DNA from: an uncultured Gammaproteobacteria bacterium
Lineage (GTDB): Bacteria; Pseudomonadota; Gammaproteobacteria; GCA-002705445; GCA-002716945
Assembly (NCBI GenBank): GCA_913041865.1
Contig: CAJWIW010000014.1
Coordinates: 1-17,505 of the forward strand
Length of the DNA stretch: 17,505 nucleotides
Reading direction: 5' to 3'
This document shows, piece after piece, positions 6,634 through 14,153 of this stretch. The position numbers were made by a program, and so were the translations under genes. Under the pieces are notes generated by a model that was given only the letters and a program-made list of their open reading frames with translations, ran no database searches and was not told the DNA's origin. Each line of letters opens with the position of its first letter. The stretch's first letter is position 1.

Positions 6634-8412
6634 ATGGAGAGTTACAAAATAATAAAACACAAACATGACGCCATTGTTGTTGGCGCAGGAGGCTCTGGTT
6701 TGAGAGCTACTATGGGTTTAGCCCAGTCCAAGCATAGCGTAGCGTGCATCAGCAAAGTATTCCCAACCAGAAGTCATACAGTCGCTGCACAAGGTGGTAT
6801 AAGTGGCGCCCTTGGCAACATGGGGGAAGATGATTGGAGGTGGCATATGTATGATACTGTCAAAGGCTCTGATTGGTTAGGTGATCAAGATTCGATTGAG
6901 TACATGTGTAAAAATGCCGTCGACTCAATAATTGAGCTAGAACACTTTGGTGTACCATTCTCTAGAACAGAAGAGGGAAAAATATATCAGAGACCGTTTG
7001 GTGGTATGACTACAGAATACGGTAAAGGTATAGCTCAGAGAACTTGCGCAGCAGCTGATAGGACTGGCCACGCTATTCTCCATACACTATACACTCAGTC
7101 TCTGAAAAATGACGTTGATTTTTTCATTGAGTATTTTGTAATTGATTTAGTTTATGAAAACGGAAAATGCGTAGGGGTCCTAGCTTGGTGTTTGGATGAC
7201 GGAAGCATTCACTTATTTCAATCTCATATAGTAATACTTGCAACTGGAGGGTATGGCAGAGCTTATCTATCGTCAACTTCTGCTCATACTTGTACCGGTG
7301 ATGGAAATGGCATGATTTTGAGATCAGGCCTGCCTCTACAGGATATGGAATTTATCCAGTTTCATCCTACAGGTATTTATGGAGCTGGTTGTTTGATTAC
7401 GGAGGGTGCGCGTGGCGAAGGTGGATACTTAACAAATTCAGATGGTGAGCGATTTATGCCTAAATATGCTCCAAACGCTAAAGACCTTGCTTCTCGTGAT
7501 GTTGTGAGCCGAGCAATGCAAATAGAGATCAATGAGGGCAGAGGTGTAGGCGAAGAGAAAGATCATGTTCTTCTCCATCTAGAACATTTAGATGATGAGA
7601 TTATTCACTCGAAACTGCCTGGCATTGCAGAAACAGCCAAAATATTCTCTGGTGTAGATGCGACCAAAGAACCAATTCCTGTTATACCAACCGTACACTA
7701 CAATATGGGTGGCACTCCAACAAATTTTAATACTGAAGTTTTATCAAATGGAGAAGGTGAAGTAGTCGAGGGCTTGATGGCAATAGGCGAAGCCGCATGC
7801 GTATCGGTTCACGGTGCAAATAGACTTGGGTCAAACTCGTTACTAGATCTAATTGTTTTTGGACGTTCTGCAGCTGAGAGAGCATGCGAAATTCTGGATA
7901 AAAAAACTAAAACCCATGCAAGCATCAAGGATTCTTCATTAGACAAAATACTATCAAGATTTGATAAGATTAGGAACTCCAAGGGAGATATCAGGACAGC
8001 TGAGTTAAGAGACAAAATGCAAAGATCTATGCAAAGGTATGCGCCCGTGTATAGAGATCAAGCTACACTTGGAAAAGGTATAGAAATAATGAAAGATAAC
8101 TTTAAAAATTTCAATAACTTATCTGTAAGTGATAAATCTTTAATTTGGAATACTGACCTTGTGGAGTCACTTGAATTAAATAACCTTTTGTATCAGTCTC
8201 TAGCTACGCTATACTCTGCATATAATAGAACTGAGAGTCGCGGTAGTCACGCTAGAGAGGACTATCCTGATAGAAATGACAAAGATTGGCTCAAACATAC
8301 AATGGTTTGGGTTGAAGAGGACGGCGAGAGCAAGTTTGACTATAAACCTGTTGAACTTAAAACTTTAACCGATGAGGTTGAAACTGTAGCTCTCAAAGCG
8401 AGGACATATTAA
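6634..8412 (+). CDS. sdhA: Succinate dehydrogenase flavoprotein subunit SdhA
   Basis: Catalytic subunit of complex II on the cytoplasmic face of the inner membrane. It oxidises succinate to fumarate through covalently bound FAD. Its 592 residues are the normal family length. FAD-binding GAGGSG is at 17-22. His48 in RSHTVAAQGG is the covalent FAD attachment site, the residue that SdhE helps to modify. Active-site candidates are His243 (FHPTG), Arg292 (DVVSRAM), His354 (HYNMGG) and Arg396 (GANRLGSNS), all in conserved contexts. Stretches such as RTCAAADRTGHAILHTLY closely resemble the mitochondrial/alphaproteobacterial subunit. It abuts sdhB with no gap. I see no missing catalytic residue. Confidence 0.97.
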   Translation: MESYKIIKHKHDAIVVGAGGSGLRATMGLAQSKHSVACISKVFPTRSHTVAAQGGISGALGNMGEDDWRWHMYDTVKGSDWLGDQDSIEYMCKNAVDSIIELEHFGVPFSRTEEGKIYQRPFGGMTTEYGKGIAQRTCAAADRTGHAILHTLYTQSLKNDVDFFIEYFVIDLVYENGKCVGVLAWCLDDGSIHLFQSHIVILATGGYGRAYLSSTSAHTCTGDGNGMILRSGLPLQDMEFIQFHPTGIYGAGCLITEGARGEGGYLTNSDGERFMPKYAPNAKDLASRDVVSRAMQIEINEGRGVGEEKDHVLLHLEHLDDEIIHSKLPGIAETAKIFSGVDATKEPIPVIPTVHYNMGGTPTNFNTEVLSNGEGEVVEGLMAIGEAACVSVHGANRLGSNSLLDLIVFGRSAAERACEILDKKTKTHASIKDSSLDKILSRFDKIRNSKGDIRTAELRDKMQRSMQRYAPVYRDQATLGKGIEIMKDNFKNFNNLSVSDKSLIWNTDLVESLELNNLLYQSLATLYSAYNRTESRGSHAREDYPDRNDKDWLKHTMVWVEEDGESKFDYKPVELKTLTDEVETVALKARTY

Positions 8413-9192
8413 ATGGCAAAATTTACATTACCAATTAATTCTATCGTGAAAAAAGGTACAACTTTCAATGCTGATAATGCTGAAACTAAACCAAATAGAA
8501 AATTACGCGTCGATGTATATAGGTATAATCCAGATACAAATTCAAATCCATATGTAGACACTTATATTTTAGATAAAGATAAGTTTGGCCCAATGGCCTT
8601 AGATGTATTAATGTATATCAAAAACAATGTTGACCCAACACTGACGTTTCGAAGATCTTGTAGAGAGGGTATTTGTGGTTCATGTTCTATGAATATAAAT
8701 GGGACTAACACACTAGCATGTATATTAAACATATCAGATGAAGAAAAACTTAAAATATACCCATTACCCCACATGCCTGTTATAAAAGATTTAGTACCAG
8801 ATCTAAGTAATTTCTATAAACAGTATGAATCAATCAAACCTTGGCTGATAAATGACAAAAAACCAGAGAGGGAGCACCATCAAAGCCAGGAAGATAGAAG
8901 TAAATTAGATGGACTATTCGAGTGTGTTTTATGTGCATGTTGTTCAACTAGTTGTCCAAGCTACTGGTGGAACTCAGATAAATATCTAGGACCTGCATCG
9001 TTACTTCATGCATATCGCTGGATTATAGATAGTAGAGACGATGCAAAGAAAGAACGTCTGTCTAATCTTGAAGACAAATTTAAGTTGTTTAGATGTCATA
9101 CCATAATGAATTGTACGAAAACTTGCCCTAAGTCACTTAATCCAGCTAAAGCTATTTCACATATCAAGAAAATGTTAGCAACTGACAAATAG
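8413..9192 (+). CDS. sdhB: Succinate dehydrogenase iron-sulfur subunit SdhB
   Basis: Carries electrons from FAD to quinone through three Fe-S clusters. It has 259 residues. The [2Fe-2S] ligands are Cys83, Cys88, Cys91 and Cys103 (SCREGICGSC...LAC). The [4Fe-4S] ligands are Cys171, Cys174, Cys177 and Cys238. The [3Fe-4S] ligands are Cys181, Cys228 and Cys234. Pro182 and Trp186 in CPSYWW correspond to quinone-site residues. E. coli SdhB has Asp instead of the third [2Fe-2S] cysteine, whereas Cys91 here is the mitochondrial/alphaproteobacterial pattern. The start ATG directly follows the sdhA stop. sdhE follows after 21 bases, so co-transcription is likely. Confidence 0.97.
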   Translation: MAKFTLPINSIVKKGTTFNADNAETKPNRKLRVDVYRYNPDTNSNPYVDTYILDKDKFGPMALDVLMYIKNNVDPTLTFRRSCREGICGSCSMNINGTNTLACILNISDEEKLKIYPLPHMPVIKDLVPDLSNFYKQYESIKPWLINDKKPEREHHQSQEDRSKLDGLFECVLCACCSTSCPSYWWNSDKYLGPASLLHAYRWIIDSRDDAKKERLSNLEDKFKLFRCHTIMNCTKTCPKSLNPAKAISHIKKMLATDK

Positions 9193-9213
9193 TTCATTAG
9201 TTGTAAACACAAA

Positions 9214-9447
9214 ATGCAAGTCTCAAAATTAAAGTGGAAGTGTCGCAAAGGTGTAAGAGAACTAGATATTCTGTTGACAAGATATTTGGATAATATTTTT
9301 TTAACATCACCAACTATTGAACAGAATATATTTAAAGAGTTTATTGAAAAAGATACTTACGAAATACTTGATATCTTAATGGATAAGAAAGACTTTGACC
9401 AAAAGTTCAGTAATATTGTTTCTACCCTTAGAACATTAAACAAATGA
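9214..9447 (+). CDS. sdhE: FAD assembly factor SdhE
   Basis: Small cytoplasmic chaperone (DUF339, relative of mitochondrial SDHAF2) that assists covalent attachment of FAD to SdhA. The 77 residues fit the family (~80-90). The N-terminal helix reads KWKCRKGVRELD (7-18), corresponding to E. coli HWACRRGMRELD. A later DTYEILDILMDK matches the helix that includes LLxxxDPDLxxWL in other members. The RGxxE motif reads KGVRE (12-16), with Lys12 in place of the conserved Arg. Glu16 and Gly13 are kept. It is the last SDH-related gene of the operon, its stop overlaps pdxJ by four bases (ATGA), and the ygfX/cptA partner common in gammaproteobacteria is missing. No clear Shine-Dalgarno is visible. Confidence 0.9.
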   Translation: MQVSKLKWKCRKGVRELDILLTRYLDNIFLTSPTIEQNIFKEFIEKDTYEILDILMDKKDFDQKFSNIVSTLRTLNK

Positions 9448-10187
9448 CTAAATCATCAGTTCTACTTGGCGTTAATATTGATCATATTGCTTTTATCAAG
9501 AAGTCTAGAGAAACTAGCTATCCTAGTTTAGAGCAAGCCGTTAAAATATGTGAGCAGTCTGGGGCTGACTCAATTACAATACATTTAAGAGAAGACCGCA
9601 GGCATATCCAAGATGAAGATGCAAAAACAATCAGAGGGTGCTGTGATAAACTCAATTTCGAGATGGCTAATACAGATGAAATGATAGCCTTCGCTCTGAA
9701 GCTAAAACCAGATTTTTGTTGTTTTGTTCCAGAGAAACGTGATGAAAAAACTACGGAAGGTGGTTTAGCCCTCAATGAACTAAACAAAACTGATGAGAAA
9801 ATATTTAAAGAAAACATAGAAATGTTAAAAAGTATTGGTGCAGAGGTATCTCTATTCATAGATCCTAACAGAGAAAGTATCGAGAAATCGAAGTATCTCG
9901 GGGCAACATCTGTTGAACTTCATACAGGACAATATGCAATTGACTATGAATTAGGCAATCATGAGGATGAATATAACAAACTGGTTGATGCTGCTAATTT
10001 AGCAAACAGTCTTACCTTAAAAGTAAACGCTGGGCATGGCCTAAATTATGATAATCTAGGTCAAATCTTAAAATTGCCACACTTAAATGAGCTCAATATA
10101 GGTCATGCAATTATTGCCGAGTCTGTTTTCATTGGTTTAGATGATGCAATAAAAAAAATCAGGCGTATAATTGACAACTGTGATTAG
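9444..10187 (+). CDS. pdxJ: Pyridoxine 5'-phosphate synthase PdxJ
   Basis: Final ring-forming enzyme of the DXP-dependent vitamin B6 pathway. It joins 3-amino-2-oxopropyl phosphate (3-hydroxy-1-aminoacetone phosphate) and 1-deoxyxylulose 5-phosphate to make pyridoxine 5'-phosphate. Its 247 residues match E. coli (243). The start LLGVNIDHIA (7-16) and the active-site run IHLREDRRHIQD (46-57, with His47, Arg49, Glu50 and His54) are hallmark motifs. VELHTGQYA and NAGHGLNYDN later in the TIM barrel are also in place. Coupled by four bases to sdhE and eight to acpS. pdxJ-acpS adjacency is common in proteobacteria. Its product supplies PLP, the cofactor of the CysM encoded two genes downstream. Confidence 0.96.
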   Translation: MTKSSVLLGVNIDHIAFIKKSRETSYPSLEQAVKICEQSGADSITIHLREDRRHIQDEDAKTIRGCCDKLNFEMANTDEMIAFALKLKPDFCCFVPEKRDEKTTEGGLALNELNKTDEKIFKENIEMLKSIGAEVSLFIDPNRESIEKSKYLGATSVELHTGQYAIDYELGNHEDEYNKLVDAANLANSLTLKVNAGHGLNYDNLGQILKLPHLNELNIGHAIIAESVFIGLDDAIKKIRRIIDNCD

Positions 10188-10563
10188 AGGGATTGGTATA
10201 GATATAATAGAAAATGCGAGAATTCATAGAATATTTGCTCGTTTCGGTTATTTATTCGCCAAAAAAATATTATCTTCAAATGAGTTAAAAGAATTCTCTA
10301 ATACTCAGGATAAATCTAATTTCCTAGCAAAAAGATTTGCATCAAAAGAAGCTCTATCTAAATCTATCGGTATCGGTCTTTATAGACAAGGTTTATCTCC
10401 AAAAATAATTGAAATCAGAAAAGATCATTTAGGAAAACCAAATATTATAATAACTGATGAGTTAAAATCGATATTAAAAAAGTACTCTATTAGCCATCTC
10501 CATCTTTCAGTATCAGATACAAGTAATTTATCGACTGCTGTTGTAGTAGCGGAGGATAATTAA
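10180..10563 (+). CDS. acpS: Holo-[acyl-carrier-protein] synthase AcpS
   Basis: Transfers 4'-phosphopantetheine from CoA to the acyl carrier protein, making it competent for fatty acid and lipid A synthesis. I place the start at GTG 10180 (MIRGIGIDIIE), which puts the Mg-binding Asp at position 8 and gives 127 residues, as in E. coli AcpS. A TTG at 10171 would add three residues and is less typical. Asp8 in GIDII and Glu57 in RFASKEAL are the conserved metal ligands. The C-terminus HLSVSDTSNLSTAVVVAE fits the family, although the usual LSLSH motif reads LSVSD. The start lies within the last eight bases of pdxJ, and the stop shares one base with cysM. Confidence 0.93.
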   Translation: MIRGIGIDIIENARIHRIFARFGYLFAKKILSSNELKEFSNTQDKSNFLAKRFASKEALSKSIGIGLYRQGLSPKIIEIRKDHLGKPNIIITDELKSILKKYSISHLHLSVSDTSNLSTAVVVAEDN

Positions 10564-11429
10564 TGAGTAACTCTCTCATAAGCCTAATCGGTAACACGCC
10601 ACTTGTTGATGTAGCATTTGACAACAAAAACAAAATATTCGCAAAATTAGAAGGAAATAATCCAGGAGGTTCTGTCAAAGACCGTGCGGCACTTAGAATG
10701 ATAGAGGATGCTGAGAAATTAGGATTAATCAAAAAGGATGATACTTTAATAGAAGCCACTAGCGGGAACACAGGCATTGCGCTTGCAATGGTTGCAGCAA
10801 TGAAAGGATATAAAATACGCTTAATAATGCCTGAGACAGCCTCTGAAGAGAGAGTTAAAACAATGCGAGCATACGGAGCCGATGTCATCCTTGTTTCAAA
10901 AGAGGAAGACATGGAGGGCGCAAGAGATTTAGCAATGAAAATGAAAGAGTCAGGCGAGGGGTTTGTTTTAGATCAGTTCTCAAATCAATCAAATTACTTG
11001 GCACACTTTGAAGGAACAGGACCGGAGATATGGGAACAAACAAATGGTAAAGTAACTCATTTTGTATCTGCAATGGGCACAACAGGAACCATTACAGGTG
11101 TTTCTAAATTCCTTAAACAAATGAATCCATCTATAGAAATAGTTGGCGCGCAACCATCTGATGGTTCAAGAATACCTGGTATCAGGAGATGGAAAAAGGG
11201 CTATGAGCCAGAGATAAAGCAAGAGGCTCGTATTGATTACACAATAGATATATCAGAGGGAGATGCTCAAAATTTTTTGACAAGACTCTCAACTGAAAAA
11301 GGTTTATTTTGTGGACTATCTGCAGCAGCAAATGTCTATTTAGCTCACAAAATAGCTGCTAACCTAACAGACGCAGTTATTGTGACCATAATATGTGATA
11401 GAGGTGATAGGTATCTATCAACATTATGA
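10563..11429 (+). CDS. cysM: Cysteine synthase B (O-acetylserine sulfhydrylase CysM)
   Basis: PLP enzyme that makes cysteine (or S-sulfocysteine from thiosulfate) from O-acetylserine. It has 288 residues against 303 in E. coli CysM. Lys39 in GGSVKDRA is the PLP lysine. SGNTG (67-71) is the substrate loop and GTTGT (172-176) holds the PLP phosphate. The motif IPGIRRW (204-210) is specific to CysM and absent from CysK, so the B isoform is the better call; these arginines are linked to thiosulfate use. The protein ends DRGDRYLSTL, as family members do. It overlaps acpS by one base. Its stop at 11427-11429 directly abuts the convergent mltD stop at 11430. Confidence 0.94.
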   Translation: MSNSLISLIGNTPLVDVAFDNKNKIFAKLEGNNPGGSVKDRAALRMIEDAEKLGLIKKDDTLIEATSGNTGIALAMVAAMKGYKIRLIMPETASEERVKTMRAYGADVILVSKEEDMEGARDLAMKMKESGEGFVLDQFSNQSNYLAHFEGTGPEIWEQTNGKVTHFVSAMGTTGTITGVSKFLKQMNPSIEIVGAQPSDGSRIPGIRRWKKGYEPEIKQEARIDYTIDISEGDAQNFLTRLSTEKGLFCGLSAAANVYLAHKIAANLTDAVIVTIICDRGDRYLSTL

Positions 11430-12935
11430 TCATTTTTGAATTATTAGATTTTTACCTGCAACTAAATATTTCGATTCTCTAATTCCATTAGAAGCAAGTA
11501 GTTCATCACGAGGTACATTAAAACCTGATGCTATAATGCTTGTTGTATCTCCGGTATTCACTACATACCTTAGATTTAGACTTTTGTTCATTGATAGAAT
11601 AGGAGACCTCATTTGAATTTTTACTTTATTGCCTACAAATAATTTTGTATTTTTATCAGAATTATTCCAACTAAGCAGAGAGTTTAAATTCACATCATAG
11701 AATTTTGCTATACGATACCAGTTATCATATCGCTTTACTGTGTGAAAATAATTGAATGTCTTGTCTACAATTAGATGCTCATAATTACCTATAGTTATGG
11801 TGTTCTTATCAGTTACAGTTGTTTTTATTGGCAAGAGTAGTTTCTGATTAATAAGAATTAGATCAGATTTCAGAGAGTTTTTTGCCATTAATGAGCTTAC
11901 TTTTACATTATATTGTTTTGATATTCCAGAGAGAGTGTCTCCTTTTGTTACTACGTGAATTTTTTCTTTGAACATAATTGTTCTGTACTTTTTGTATCTT
12001 TCTTTGAATTTCTTAATCTTGTTCATAGGTAATAGAACTTTATTCTGCATAGATGGTATTATGTACCATGCACTGAATCCTGGATTCAAGAAATATAGAG
12101 TTTCTAGCTTTACATCTGATAGTACAGATAACGTATAAAAATCTATTGGGTTATATATTTTAACAAATCCTGTTTGAGGTTTATTCTGCAATTTCGGTAA
12201 TGTAATACCATAACTTTTTGGATCTGCCATTATGTCTCTGAGAGCTAATAACTTTGGTACATAAACCTCAGTTTCCCTTGGTAAGCTCAAGTCCCAAAAG
12301 CTTGTTTTACCTATAACATATTTTGCTTTTGACATTGATCTTCCTACTTTACCAGCACCTGTATTATAAGATGCAATAGCTAGAAGCCAATCTTTTTTGA
12401 AATGTCTATGCATATCAGAGAGGAAGTGAGTGGCCGCCTTGGTAGAATTTAATATATCTCTTCTACCATCGTACCACCAATTTTTTGAGAGCTTGTATTC
12501 TCTTGCAGTTGGAGGAATAAATTGCCATATACCAGCCGCTTTCGATGGTGAGTGGGCATAGGGTTGGTATCCACTCTCCACAATAGGTAACAGCGCTAAC
12601 TCGTAGGGTAGGTTTCTGTTCTCTAGCTCAGTTATTACATGATATAGAAATGGTTTGGCACGCTCAATTGATCGATATAAGAATTGCTTGTTTTTCATGA
12701 ACCACTCTTTTTCTCTCTCAATCCGTGATGAGTGAACATTATCGAGGCAAAAGCCAGCGTTAAGTTTAACCCAAATCGAAGAAAAATCTTTTTTCCTTAA
12801 CTGCTTAGTTTGACATTCAAAATCTCCAAAATTAGCAAGAATTTGAGGCCGTTTGTAACTTACTGGCCCACTACAACTTGATATTAAACTTGTAGTTAAT
12901 ATAATTAATATATATCGAGTTATTTTTTTTGACAT
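11430..12935 (-). CDS. mltD: Membrane-bound lytic murein transglycosylase D with three LysM domains
   Basis: Outer-membrane lipoprotein that cleaves the glycan strands of peptidoglycan. It has 501 residues. The lipoprotein signal peptide is MSKKITRYILIILTTSLISS followed by Cys21 (lipobox ISSC); Ser at +2 predicts sorting to the outer membrane. The SLT domain spans about 85-235, with catalytic Glu120 in LPIVESGY, then SKAAGIWQFIPPTA and IASYNTGAGKV. Three LysM peptidoglycan-binding repeats lie at about 327-369, 397-440 and 456-499; the middle one is the most diverged. In E. coli mltD neighbours gloB-yafS-rnhA-dnaQ. Here the same set follows divergently, without gloB. It starts 52 bases from the divergent methyltransferase and abuts cysM at its 3' end. 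Confidence 0.94.
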   Translation of the reverse strand: MSKKITRYILIILTTSLISSCSGPVSYKRPQILANFGDFECQTKQLRKKDFSSIWVKLNAGFCLDNVHSSRIEREKEWFMKNKQFLYRSIERAKPFLYHVITELENRNLPYELALLPIVESGYQPYAHSPSKAAGIWQFIPPTAREYKLSKNWWYDGRRDILNSTKAATHFLSDMHRHFKKDWLLAIASYNTGAGKVGRSMSKAKYVIGKTSFWDLSLPRETEVYVPKLLALRDIMADPKSYGITLPKLQNKPQTGFVKIYNPIDFYTLSVLSDVKLETLYFLNPGFSAWYIIPSMQNKVLLPMNKIKKFKERYKKYRTIMFKEKIHVVTKGDTLSGISKQYNVKVSSLMAKNSLKSDLILINQKLLLPIKTTVTDKNTITIGNYEHLIVDKTFNYFHTVKRYDNWYRIAKFYDVNLNSLLSWNNSDKNTKLFVGNKVKIQMRSPILSMNKSLNLRYVVNTGDTTSIIASGFNVPRDELLASNGIRESKYLVAGKNLIIQK

Positions 12936-12987
12936 AGAACAATATAAAGATTAGCAAAATACAAGCATATTTTCTAACTAAATAAGT

Positions 12988-13716
12988 ATGAAATTAGAGA
13001 CAAACACCCATCATTATACTGAATTAGCGCGTTGGTATCGAAAAACGAAAATATTTCCAATTAGGAAAGCCATTAGTTCAAAAGTCATTGAATTCAAGCA
13101 ATACCTTGATGGCAATAATGCGCTTTATTTGGGCTTACCAGAATTTAGAAAAAAATTTGAATCCACAAAATATGTCTCTTTTTTCTCAGTAGACGGAAAG
13201 GACATTATCAAATATCAAAATATTGAAAAAAAACTTCCCTTTGAAGATAAGTCTCATGACATTATAATACTCATGCATGCACTCGACCTATTAGACAAAC
13301 CATATAATTTTATCCGTGAAATTGATAGGATCGCAACTGATGATGCTAAGATTTTTATTGCAGGGTTCAATAAATTTAGTCTTTGGGGGCTTACCCAACA
13401 ATTTAGCAATAAAAAGTATTCACCTTGGTCTGCAAATTTTCACCCTGTATCGAATATAAGAGAATGGTTTAAGATCCTAAGTTATGATGTAAAGCTCAAT
13501 GCAACAAGTTGTTTATTTCCATTTCCTTCAAAAAGTTTAGGTAGATATACAGATAAGCTGACCTTCATACAAAAATGGCTCTTACCAGGCTATGGCGGAA
13601 TTTATTTTTGTCTATTGAATAAAAAAATTATTCCACTGACTCCTCAAAAGCTTAAATTTAAAGATAAATATGTTGTCCATTCATTTCCAAAATCCACTAT
13701 GAATAGGGTTAAGTGA
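12988..13716 (+). CDS. YafS-like SAM-dependent methyltransferase (class I fold)
   Basis: Probable class I methyltransferase, 242 residues, of the family encoded between gloB and rnhA in gammaproteobacteria (E. coli YafS). The recognisable core is LPFEDKSHDIIILMHALDLL (83-102), the post-motif II/III region in which LPF-x-x-x-S-x-D is typical, followed by AGFNKFSLWGL (125-135), the signature of this subfamily. The SAM-binding glycine loop is weak: NALYLGLPEF (44-53) keeps one glycine where LxLGCGxG is expected. The substrate is unknown. It sits divergent from mltD and overlaps rnhA by four bases (GTGA), so it is the first gene of a methyltransferase-rnhA-dnaQ operon. The family is clear from motif and synteny. 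Catalytic activity is less certain. Confidence 0.82.
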   Translation: MKLETNTHHYTELARWYRKTKIFPIRKAISSKVIEFKQYLDGNNALYLGLPEFRKKFESTKYVSFFSVDGKDIIKYQNIEKKLPFEDKSHDIIILMHALDLLDKPYNFIREIDRIATDDAKIFIAGFNKFSLWGLTQQFSNKKYSPWSANFHPVSNIREWFKILSYDVKLNATSCLFPFPSKSLGRYTDKLTFIQKWLLPGYGGIYFCLLNKKIIPLTPQKLKFKDKYVVHSFPKSTMNRVK

Positions 13717-14153
13717 GTTTGGTTAGGGTTTTCACTGATGGCGCATGTAGTGGTAATCCAGGTAATGGTGGCTGGGGAGTCGTAATAGTAAAAGATAATG
13801 AGATAGGAAAATACAATGGATCTGAAAATGACACTACTAATAACAGAATGGAACTAAAAGCAGCAATAGAGGGAATTAAGCTTGCCACAAATGGGTCGCC
13901 ATTAACACTTTATACTGATTCAAAGTATGTTAAAGATGGTATTACATCTTGGATCGAGAATTGGAAAAAAAATAATTGGTTAACAAGCTCTAGAAAACCA
14001 GTAAAGAATCAAGATCTTTGGGAACAGCTAGATGCTTTAAATAATGAGCATCAGATATTATGGAAGTGGGTAAAAGGCCATCAAATTGAGAAATCTGAAG
14101 ACTCTAGATACAATAATCTTGCAGACGCTCTAGCGAGAGAGGCAGTGAAGTAA
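13713..14153 (+). CDS. rnhA: Ribonuclease HI
   Basis: Degrades the RNA strand of RNA-DNA hybrids, such as primers and R-loops. It has 146 residues. Catalytic residues are present: Asp9 in VFTDGA, Glu47 in NRMELKAA, Asp69 in YTDSKYV, His123 in VKGHQ and Asp138 in NNLADALA. The spacing from His123 to Asp138 is 15 residues against 10 in E. coli, so the flexible histidine loop carries about five extra residues (around IEKSEDSRY). The GTG start at 13713 overlaps the methyltransferase stop (GTGA) and gives MSLVRVFTDG; a TTG at 13719 would be two residues shorter and cannot be excluded. The stop shares one base with dnaQ. Confidence 0.94.
   Translation: MSLVRVFTDGACSGNPGNGGWGVVIVKDNEIGKYNGSENDTTNNRMELKAAIEGIKLATNGSPLTLYTDSKYVKDGITSWIENWKKNNWLTSSRKPVKNQDLWEQLDALNNEHQILWKWVKGHQIEKSEDSRYNNLADALAREAVK

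Noticed and set aside
10171..10179. TTG start for AcpS
   Set aside because: GTG 10180 places the metal-binding Asp at residue 8, as in known AcpS proteins.
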